Translations under genes and position numbers: made by a program
NCBI GenBank assembly: GCA_964035545.1
Contig: OZ037768.1
Coordinates: forward strand, 1,911,501-1,975,500
DNA length: 64,000 nt
Source: Bugula neritina
Lineage: Eukaryota > Bryozoa > Gymnolaemata > Cheilostomatida > Bugulidae
Direction of reading: 5' to 3'
The notes under the pieces: model-generated
What the model was told of the DNA's origin: nothing
Database searches by the model: none
What the model saw: only the letters and a program-made list of their open reading frames with translations
In this document: positions 1-10,045 of the stretch, piece by piece
How positions within the stretch are numbered: position 1 is the first letter of the stretch
Layout of the letters: each line of letters starts with the position of its first letter

Positions 1-622
1 GTGTTACATAATATTGTAACAGTACATGGTAAGCTAGTTGTATGAATACATGCTTTGAATGAAGTTATGAGTTTAAACAAATAGTGTTGACAAACAATTA
101 TTACTTCATTTTATAATTATACTATAACTAATTCAAACCCATATTATTTCTAGAATAGCATTTAATAATGTTTGTGAATAAGTGAAACTAGTAACAAGTG
201 TAAACCATTTTAGTTTTAAACACTGAGTTAGTTTCAGCTAAAAATTAGATTAGGAGGCCACTTTTGATAAGCTTTAAAATAACCAAGGAAAATTTAAGTC
301 AAAACAATTTACTTTTCCTGGAGAAAGTGAGTCAATTTGTCCACAAATAAAAGACTGCTGCTTGTTTAAATAAAACCCTAAACTAAATAAGTCGAAGCAT
401 ACAGATGACCACTGTGGTATTTATGAATATCTTACATAAAACAAGATCTTTAATAAAAAATGTATGAATGATGTACTCACACTGCAACAAATTTAATTAA
501 AATGACAGTTTTACTACACATCAAATTTAATCAATGTAGAAATTTTAGCATAGTGAGACTTGCATTGTTTATTTGTAATAAACCATAGTCTATCTTTGCA
601 ATAAGAAAATTATAATTTTTAC
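1..622. other. AT-rich stretch, no exon recognised
   Basis: No coding exon could be supported here. If the minus-strand gene at 623-1160 continues, this is its intron, because a donor (gtaaaa on the minus strand) lies at 617-622. The continuation of the transposase-like helix-turn-helix expected after that exon was not found, so the next exon lies beyond the left edge or the gene is truncated. Confidence 0.4.
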
Positions 623-1160
623 CTTGCTAAAAAATAGTATAGAGAACGTGTAGGTATTCCAGTATAGAATTTAGTTTGCTCATCTGTAGTGGTGAAAGTT
701 TTAAAAACTTTTACTTTTTCAATAGTTGCTTTTTGTTTAAACGTGGAACTTTTTGAGCCTTTTCTTCCAACTTTTGATTTTCGTCTATCAATAGAATGTG
801 CAGATCTTTTTTTCTGAGTAGTTGATGATTCTGGTAACTCAGTTACTTCTGATGAAGTCTGACTATGAGGATGGCTGTCAGATGAGTTCTGTTGCTCTAT
901 ATCAGCTGACTCTGTTGATAACGTTTTCTGTTTGCTTCCTTCACATGTTTCATTAAAACCACTGTTTTTTGTGAGTCTTACATTATATGCTTTAGTGCGT
1001 TGGTAACCCAAATGAAAGGTTGGAGTTGGATTTTGCTCAGTGGACTGACCATCCTTATGATTATGATAGTCTGCTATGCTCTCTGTAATCTACAGCCACC
1101 ATTGGTGACTGATGAAATTTAGAATTTGAAGTAAAAATGTGTTATTTTTACCTGTGCCAT
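623..1160 (-). CDS. 5' part of a transposase-related HTH/THAP-type protein (partial)
   Basis: Proposed exons, minus strand: 1160-1152 (ATG GCA CAG, then gtaaaa) and 1089-623, joined in phase 0 across a 62-bp intron. The second exon stays open for 155 codons. It is rich in Ser, Thr and Lys with a basic stretch (RRKSKVGRKGSKSS), and ends in TDEQTKFYTGIPTRSLYYFLA. That ending resembles the 'KFYTGLPS' segment preceding the helix-turn-helix of DDE_Tnp_4-type transposases and of THAP-domain host genes derived from them. No THAP zinc finger (C-x2-4-C-x35-50-C-x2-H) is visible upstream and no catalytic DDE region lies within the window. It may be a host gene derived from a transposase or a decayed Harbinger-like element. 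The tiny first exon is the least certain part. Confidence 0.4.
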
Positions 1161-3529
1161 TATATAGAAATGTATATCTAGCTTTTATATAATATTCTTG
1201 TAATTTTTCATCATAGCAAGAACTAAATTACATTGTTTCCACACTAATATTTCATATATTTATAGTTTATTTGAAAGCTTACGTTGTTTATTGTGGATGC
1301 AGTTAACTGCTGTAGAAACTGACTACTATTTTCAAAATTTAAAAGGAAAACAAATTCTTGGTGCAGAAGTGGCAGAATATGTAATACAATTTTTTTCAAA
1401 TTGAAAGTAAGAAATGGGGTCATTTCAGCATTCATAAGCTGCACATAATAGCTTATGTGTATATTTATACGGTGTGGACTTGCTATTACTGCGAGCAACA
1501 ATATTACCAGCATGGGTGGTTGATTTAACCTCTTAGTAGTTCCCATGGCTTACATACAATAAAATTCTAGTTGAATAGAATATTTACTATTGTAAAGTAC
1601 AAAACAAATGACCAGAATATTTCATTTGTTAAACAGAAATTTTGTAATACTACTGTGGATTGGCTACTGTACATTAGCTAGATGTAGGCGGAGTCTACAC
1701 TACCCAGCCATCCAGATGCATATACTAAAGGGCCATTCAAAAACCAGCCAATCAAAGTCATGTACCAAATTCACAGATGTTTACTGCAAGCTTCCAATGC
1801 TAAACAATAACCCATTCAAGCTGCAACAACAAATAACTACTAAGCTGGCAGTTATGTAATAATTGGCCTTAAGTTGCAAAAGTGTACCAGGTCATTTTTC
1901 TAGACATGCAATTTTTAATTGCGTTTTATAAACACTTAATTTAGACATTTTGAAAAATCATTTCAAGAGTCATCAATTTAAGATATGAAATTAAATAATG
2001 CATGAAAAAAAAGTTGCACGACTACCTTTTAGAAGCATGCATTTTGCAATTGAACTTGCAGAATTTTATATCAGTTGCAATGGTAAGACATTGACCTGGT
2101 ACACTTCGCTGATTGGCTGAGTTTTACATGGTCTATTCTGCCATTTGTGGGTTTTGTTATAACAGTGCTTACCATTTACGAGTTGTCTCCTTTCTAAAAT
2201 GAAACCTCGAGCTTCGGTCAATATAACTGTGTACTTTTTTAGAAAATAGATGGTAGATTTAAAAAGATATAGTTGGCTAAAATTCACAAATGTTTTTTTA
2301 AATCTATGAAGTCCATGACAAACATCAACTCTAAAAAAGTGTGTAACTATAAGGTGTCGCATGGGTTTATGCGAATGTAAGGATAAGTACTATCTCGCCA
2401 CAACCAACTGGAAATTTTGGAATATTTATTTGGTAGAGGTTACTAGCTAATGCAGTTTAAGTTTTTGCTTTTTTTACAAGTCAAAATCAATGTGATTTAT
2501 ATTGTTTATATCTACTTCAATTTGCCTGTGTTTCTTAAATATGGGTAGACTAAGACAGTAACTGTAAGACCAAGAGTTAGAATGTAAGAGTAACACTAAC
2601 TGTAAGTGCAACTGTTGCATCTTGAAGTTGATCTACTGCAACTGTGAGACCTAGTTACAAGTCAGTATGAGTATGACTACTGAAACCTAGTTTAAATTGA
2701 AACTATTATAATTTAATATTACTATTGTTATTTAATTTAGAATAAAATCGATACCTAGTCTTAATCTGAAAATAATGCTCATAGTCATAGTATCACTAGT
2801 AATCACTAATCAGTAGAGTAATCACTATCAGTGACACTAAATCTAATTAGTATCACTATCAGTACAGTAGTGCACACTTACAATACTCATACTAATAGGA
2901 TTAGTACTAGTAGTACTGTAAGTGAGCAACAATCAACAACATTGGACAGAGACTAGCAATAACTACATTATAAATAAATTAGTAAACTGTGACAGTAATG
3001 ATAATTCGAATTTCAGGAAACAATGATTTTACTTTCACAAAATTTCAAATTTAAGTTAATTTGAATGGTATTTGTATGTGTTGTAGCTGTGATTATATAC
3101 TGGTTGATACAAGTCGTAAGCATTTGAAAAAAAGCTTATAAATACACTTATATTATTTATAGTTATTCACCTTTGTGTCGAAGGTACTTTGCATAAAGTT
3201 AATGTGGAATTTTTAAACACCAATAGTATCACTAACACTAATAGCTGCAAATAATAAATATATTTATCAGGTTTCTACATTAAGTTGGCAATAATATGAC
3301 TTTTCAATTTTTATATTTTATATATAACTGTTTGCAAACATTTTATGATTGCTTTTGCAAGTTTGTCATTTAAAACACTTGTACAGTAGAGTAATCGATT
3401 ATTCACAACTTTTCATATTAAACTTGATATTTGATAGAAAGTTGAAATTTTTTTTAAGAGTAGCTTAATCAAGCTTTTTGTCTCATTTTATTCAGCAGGT
3501 GTTTAATTGTCAGCTTTTCTCTTGCAGAT
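1161..3529. other. Intergenic region between divergent genes
   Basis: About 2.4 kb between a minus-strand start and the start of the F-box/WD40 gene. Small open frames here have no codon pattern or family resemblance. 2540-2960 is rich in short, scrambled 'actaatagtatcacta' repeats. A strong acceptor (cttgcag) at 3521-3527 sits 2 nt before the ATG of the next gene, so a 5' UTR exon or a spliced-leader junction may lie in or before this region. Confidence 0.35.
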
Positions 3530-6500
3530 ATGTATCATGCCAAAAATTCTATAGTAGACTATTCTGACAGACTGAAGCAAATATCTGAATTTTGTTTTGA
3601 TGCTATGCTCCGAGGAATAAAGCATCAAAAGCAAGTTTTTTTATTTATTCCAAAAATGTTTATAGTTGCAAGTTTTACTGTTTACATGCAAATTTTTTTA
3701 TGATGCTGTTATACTTACTTGTAAATTTGCAGTGGAACCTGTGAGAAGCCACGATCATCTAATAGGACATTATCCGGTATAACTGGAAACTTATCTAATG
3801 AGGTGAACAGCCTATCAGTGTCTCTTCAACGCAGACCGTCAAGCTTACCAAAGAACTGGAGGCATAAATTTCAATGTGATGACGCCAGAAACCTCAGTGC
3901 CTCTCCTGCCGATTTCAAGGCTCAGAAACGTGTAAGTTATAATATAGATAACAGAATATCAATAGCCTTGGTCTGAGCAAAGTGATTATGATGACATTTA
4001 TTTAATATTTATTTGATATTTAATAATAGCATCATGTGCATAAGTTCTAACTATTTTCAGTTTCTAACAAAATTTTAATTTCTAGCTGTGTGCAAGTAGG
4101 CAAGTGCTATGAATGGTACGTTGTTAGCATGCAATATGTTGTGTTGTAGTGTGTCGTCGAATGGTTTAGTAAATACAGTGAAGTTCAGCGCAATCTTATG
4201 TTGAACGAGCTACTGGTAAGTAACTGATTTACTGTATCTCCTCATACCAGTCTTGACTATTCTGGCTGTTGACTGTATCTTCACATACCAGTGTTGACTG
4301 TATCTCTTCATACCAGTGTTGACTGTATCTCCTCATACCAGTGTTGAATATTCTGGCTGTTGGTGCATGTCATAGCTAACAGTTTCTAAAATAAGGTGTT
4401 ACTTGATGTAACAGGCTAAGAAATGCTTCATTTGTCTATTAAGCTGTTGAATTTGGTACTTTGAAAGATTACAGTCACTATGCATTCAATTTTTTATGAA
4501 GTGGCCATTTTATGAATAATCATTTAGTTGGAGCTGTAGTACATTGCCTATTTATATGTTAATACCCTGATGTATCTAACTTTTAGATTCGTTATAGTTT
4601 TATTTACTTCAAGTTAGTTGAACTAAAGTTTCGTTGTTCACTGTAACTATTCCAGGACATGTGCAATCTGTCTCAGATGCATCTCCTATCACTGCGTCTG
4701 GAAGAGAATCTGCACAAGGAATGTCCACCCAACTGCAAGGATTGGCTTTCCTGGCTTCCCGATACTATAGCTTTAAAGATATTTTCATACCTGGACCCAG
4801 GTACATAATTACACGGTGACAGTAGTATTTGACAGTTTCAATTGTAAAACTTGATGAAAATAAGTACTGGTGAGATACCATTTTATTTTGTGAAAGAATT
4901 CTATATACCCTGTATAATATAAACTCTTTTGCTGGAAAATATTTTTCTCAAGTGTCGCTATTGTTACAGTGAGTTTGTGTCAAGCGTCGCGCTGCTGCTA
5001 CAGCTGGCATGAACTGTCTACTGATAGTTACCTGTGGAAGTCTCTTAGCTGCCGTAAACCTTACCTGTTTAGTCCATCTTTACTGAATTCACTCATAATC
5101 AAATATACGGAGAGTGACAGTGGAGAAATATCGGTAGCTATAGTCTGCAATCTCTCACTGCAATCTCCCTCCCCTCATTTAGTTTATTGTTTATGTAACT
5201 AAACTTCAACAAATGTATACACATTCAATCAAAGTAGATGTGAGTTTCTGAAAAATATTACTAGTTTTAAAAAAGTTGTTATGATAATATGTGAAAGTTT
5301 TGAGAATTTCCTAACGGCCACGTCTCACAAATTCAACATGTAAACGTCTGTTCAATAACATTTCAAGGTAACTTGTGCTGAAGATTTTGAAAGCTAGTTT
5401 TACAAATAAATGTTTACTCAGAATCCCAAATAAAACACTTAATTTGGACTAAAAAATCAACTATCACGATGAATCATGTATATTGAATCATCACTCATTT
5501 AGTGGCGGAAGGTGTTTTCCGAGCAATACAGGATTTCCAGCAATTGGAGGAAAGGTCGCTGTTTCATCAAAGAGTTCAGTGGTCACTCGGAGGGTGTCTC
5601 CTGTATCCAGTTTGACGATGAGAGAATCGTGTCAGGATCATTTGACACCACAATCAAGGTGCCCTCTATTTACAGTTGCTTCTATTTGTCCTTGTAAGGT
5701 TGATATTTCAAGCCTTCTTATAACATTTATTATTACATTTTTATTTAATATACTTGGTATTTGTTCAGGCATAGAACATTACAATATTGCATAAAGTTAT
5801 ACTAATGACAGTTATTAATATATTATGTACCCATTTATTTGATAATTGCCTGCTGCTTTCTGGTTGGTGGCGAGATATTTCAGTGCACCTGTTATATATT
5901 TCTCTGTGTTGCAAGGTGTGGAACATCGGATCCAACTCCATCTTGTTAGCTCAGACACTCACCGGCCACTCCAAGACTGTCAGGTGTCTGCATTTATCTG
6001 GTAACAGACTGGTCAGTGGCTCCAAGGACTGCACGCTCAAGGTGGAGAGCACTTGTGTTCTGTAGTGTAGTGTAGAGTGTAGTGTAGTGTAGTGTAGTAT
6101 AGTGTAGTATAACATAGTATAGTATAATATAGAGTAGAGTGTAGAGTAGCAGGGGCGTAGTGTGATGAAGTGATAATTTTCTCACTGCCAACTGATTGCA
6201 AAGAGTTGTTTTGCTCGAACCTGTTGAAATATTTCTCAACTTTTTTTAAAAATGAAGGTTATTTACTAATTCATCATAAATTTGCAAATGGAGGAAACCC
6301 TGGTGTTGAGGGGTGTAAAGGGTTGTATTAATCATTCACAATGAATAAACGCGAATGTGGTACCTTTACACTACCAGGAAACATCAGCACAAATTCAGAC
6401 AGTAGTCTCTTGTTGATCATTTTATAATTTCTTCATATTTCTCTTTACAGAGAGGCATTTATGATTTCAATAATTTACTGTAAAGTTTTATAAAATAGAG

Positions 6501-8929
6501 TTATAAATGTATAATGGTTGGAAGGTGTGGGAAATGGAAAAGAAGGAGAACTGGTCAAGTATCGCGTGTAAAGCTACTATGATTGGACATAGCGACGCTG
6601 TCAGGAGTGTGGACGTCTGCGGGGAACGAGTTATCAGTGGCTCTTACGACTGCCTCATCAAGCTGTGGGACATCAAAACTGGCGCTTGCCTTAACACACT
6701 ACGGTAAATATTTAGTAGTTAGTCAATAGTTGGTAGTTAGTCAATAGTTAGTAGTTAGTCAATAGTTAGTAGTTAGTCAATAGTTAGTAGTTAGTCAATA
6801 GTTAGTAGTTAGTCAATAGTTAGTAGTTAGTCAATAGTTAGTAGTTAGTCAATAGTTAGTAGTTAGTCAATAGTTAGTAGTTAGTCAATAGTTAGTAGCT
6901 AGTCAATAGTTAGTAGTTAATCAATGGTTGGTAGTTAGTCAATAGTTAGTAGTTAGTCAATAGTTAGTAGTTAGTCAATAGTTAGTAGTTAGTAGTTAAT
7001 CAATGGTTGGTAGTTAGTCAATAGTTAGTAGTTAGTCAATAGTTAGTAGTTAGTCAATAGTTAGTAGTTAGTCAATAGTAAGTAGTTAGTCAATAGTTAG
7101 TAGTTAGTCAATAGTTAGTAGTTAGTCAATAGTTAGTAGTTAGTCAATAGTTAGTAGTTAGTCAGTAGTTAGTAGTTAGTCAATAGTTAGTAGTTAGTCA
7201 GTAGTTAGTAGTTAGTCAATAGTTAGTAGTTAGTCAATAGTTAGTAGTTAGTAGTTAGTCAATAGTTAGTAGTTAGTCAATAGTTAGTAGTTAGTCAATA
7301 GTTAGTAGTTAGTCAATAGTTAGTAGTTAGTCAATAGTTAGTAGTTAGTCAATAGTTAGTCAATAGTTGGTAGTTAGTTAGTAGTTAGTCAATAGTTAGT
7401 AGTTAGTTAATAGTTAGTAGTTAGTTAATAGTTAGTAGTTAGTCAATGATTAGCAGTTAGTTAATAGTTGTGCTGACCAACTTCTAAACTAACTTCTGTA
7501 ATCTATCTTTTAGTAAAAAGAGTTTTCAATTCTACACCAAGCATGTCTGTTTTGTTATTCATACACTCTACTCTTGTGTTCTTGGTTCCTTCATAGCATA
7601 GTTTGCACATGTTCAGATTCGTTATAAGTGCTTTACGTCTGCTTGTGTTACAAAAGCTGTGTCATTGTGCTGTGTTGTAGAGGACATACGGCTCCCATAC
7701 TGTGTGTGCAGTCTGATGATGATAAGATTATATCTGGTTCAGCAGACACCTGCATAAAGGTCAGTATCTCAGGCTATGTTATGATATGGCTGTCACCTTC
7801 GACTTGCCGGCATATTAACAAACTAGTATTTCAGTTATTTAATTGTAGTTGTATCTCTATAATTTTTAAAATAAAGACTAATTTGTGCTGTAATTTCAGG
7901 CGCAAGATTAACTGTGGTTGACTGCATTCATTGCCTTGATTAAAGGTTGTTATTTTGGCATTAATCTAGGTTTGATATTATCTTATTAAACTTTAAGCTA
8001 ATAAATTGAAAGATTCTGCATTTCTTTTTGTTTAAGTAAATTATACCAATGAGGTCTAGCTCTACTCTGGGTTCTGAATCACAATGAAATCGTAAACCTA
8101 ATTATAGGTTCTACGTATTTGAGATATGGCTGTTCAGTTGGGAGTATTCTCCACTTGCTAATAAATAGACTGTAGTAATACATAGTGTTAGTTCTACAAT
8201 CTAGATGTGGTTATAGTGAGAGTTTTCTGTCCTGGATGCCGGTTTTCATTACAAGCTGATAATTTATATGATTTAGATATGGGATTACAGTGGGAGTTGT
8301 CTTCAAACATTAACTGGTCACAGGGATTCCGTAGCTTGTCTACAGTTCGACTCTAAAAGAATAATTAGTGGTTCATTTGATTGGACAATCAGAGTGTGGG
8401 ACATAAATACTGGGGAGCACATTAGAACTATCGACTGGAGGACATCTGAAGGTCACAACAGAGCTGTCAGGTAGGGACAACTCCAATGATTACTTATGAT
8501 TTCCATCCGTTAGCCAATGAGGTGTAGACACATTTATAAGTCATTTATGGAATTTTTAACATAATATTTAAAAATTTTAAATAATAATTGATGCGATTTA
8601 TTTACACCTTCAATATCTAGCATAAGATTTAGATGTCAAAATATCAGAACTCAAACTCAGTTACAAAGCCAACATCAACTAGTGACATGACATTGTGATA
8701 TGTCAGTCATGTGTCGGGCTGTTGTTGCAGGTGCTTGCAGGCAGATGATCAGAGGTTCCTTAGTGGTTCTGATGACAAGACCATCAAGGTGTGGAACATA
8801 GAGACGGGGGAAAGACTGGTTACCCTCCATTCTACTGGCTACGGAATAACCTGTCTCCAGTTTAGTGACACCAGGATTGTCTCCGGTTCTTATGACAATA
8901 AAGTGCTACTCTGGGACTTCACTGTCTGA
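3530..8929 (+). CDS. F-box protein with seven WD40 repeats (SCF ubiquitin-ligase substrate receptor)
   Basis: Exons: 3530-3630, 3733-3931, 4150-4215, 4656-4800, 4970-5133, 5503-5658, 5916-6041, 6525-6703, 7681-7759, 8277-8470, 8731-8929; 535 codons plus stop, all phases consistent. An N-terminal WFSKYSEVQR helix region leads into an F-box at about residues 150-195 (LSWLPDTIALKIFSYLDP, then WHELS and LW). Seven WD40 blades follow, each with a (V/I)SGSxD core and most ending in WD, WN or WE. The F-box would bind SKP1 and the propeller would bind substrates, as in FBXW7 and beta-TrCP. The segment before and within the F-box (SLSQMHLLSL, CPPNCKDWLSWLP) looks more like FBXO16 than FBXW7, so exact orthology is left open. 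Intron 1 is best explained as GC-AG (AAAA|gcaagt). The start codon lies 2 nt after an acceptor-like cttgcag. Confidence 0.9.
4225..4365. repeat. Short tandem repeat, about 25-bp unit
   Basis: Four imperfect copies of a unit like gttgactgtatctcctcata followed by ccagt, lying in the intron 10-150 bp after the donor of exon 4150-4215 of the F-box/WD40 gene. Confidence 0.8.
6061..6150. repeat. (GTAGT)n pentanucleotide repeat
   Basis: Degenerate gtagt/tatag repeats starting about 20 bp after the donor of exon 5916-6041 of the F-box/WD40 gene. A second block of the same pentamer occurs at 42631-42760. Confidence 0.85.
6712..7470. repeat. 18-bp minisatellite, about 40 copies
   Basis: Unit tagttagtcaatagttag (18 bp) repeated almost without interruption for about 760 bp, with a few variant units (cagt for caat, ttaat for tcaat) and occasional shortened units. 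It begins 8 bp after the donor of exon 6525-6703 and fills most of the intron before exon 7681-7759. Confidence 0.95.
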
Positions 8930-10045
8930 CATCTGGCCTCTTTTTCATATCATCAGTTCTGACCAATCACCACTCCCCTCTCTGATGTCATATGATTACT
9001 GTCCAATCATCACTCTCTTTTTTATATCGTCTAATTTCTGACCAATCAATTGCCTATATCAGTGCTGCTGGCCAGTTTTCTTTTATTTTGTATTTTAACA
9101 ACTGCTAGTTGATTGTTTTGGACTAATAATTATTTTTTTACAATTCTTCCGCTTGTGCAAGTATCATTACAAACAGATAACCAAAGTTCATGGATTATAA
9201 CTTTTATGTTCTATGGTATTTCAAACTATTTAATTTCTATTTTATTGGATGATAAGCAGTTAGAAATCTAGATGATTCATGAAAAGAATTTCATTGTTTT
9301 TTCTATTTATGTCTATATTATCAATTTATTCTTTCATAGATGGTATACTTTTATACGCCTTGCCATAATCATCAACTGTTATAATTGTAAGTGTATGTAT
9401 ATAGTGTAAATATATAATAGTAGTTATTTTATTACATATGAGCCATTTTTACAACCTTTTAGATATAAAACTATATATTTGCTATAACCAGCTATTTCAT
9501 TGCTCTTGTGGTAATTTTAAAATGCAACCTCATGTTTACATTTTATGAACAGTCAATAGGCAACTAGTTGCTAGCTCGGTTATAGATAGCCTTTTTTGTA
9601 TGATTGATTATAATGATTGAGCATATCATACTCTCATAAGAAAACTGTAGTGAGTTTTTATGAACCACAACCATTCAACATAATATTTTATTGATAACTG
9701 TAAATTCATTAATCAGCAGTTGTTTTTCCTTATTGGGAAACATTTACACAGTACTGAAAATTTACATGCACAACTAGTAATGGAGATATTCGTGATCTAA
9801 TCTTAATTTTACCTGCAGTTTCGCCGAGCTTTAAACACATGTACCATGTACATGGGTTTTGATAAGTTTCAGTTAAACTTTATACAATAATATTAAATTA
9901 AAATACTAATAGTTGGTGAAATAGCGGTAATATATTTCATTCATCTACTGCGGTCAAGCAAAGTGCTCAATAACAATTAAGACTGAGTCACTTTGTTTAT
10001 TACTCCATATGATAAATACCTAATCATTGTACAATTTGAATTACA
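8930..10045. other. 3' UTR of the F-box/WD40 gene plus intergenic DNA
   Basis: No coding potential seen. The first 130 bp hold three similar 'ctgaccaatca(t)cact' segments. I did not find a canonical AATAAA within the first 500 bp after the stop, so the mRNA end is not located. The TSR2 promoter should lie at the right end. Confidence 0.4.

Noticed and set aside
1244-1546. 100-codon minus-strand frame with a hydrophobic N terminus
   Set aside because: No family resemblance, no splice link to the neighbouring exon, and AT-rich composition typical of chance frames.
5483-5794. 103-codon plus-strand frame
   Set aside because: A wrong-frame reading of the F-box/WD40 exon 5503-5658 that runs into the intron.
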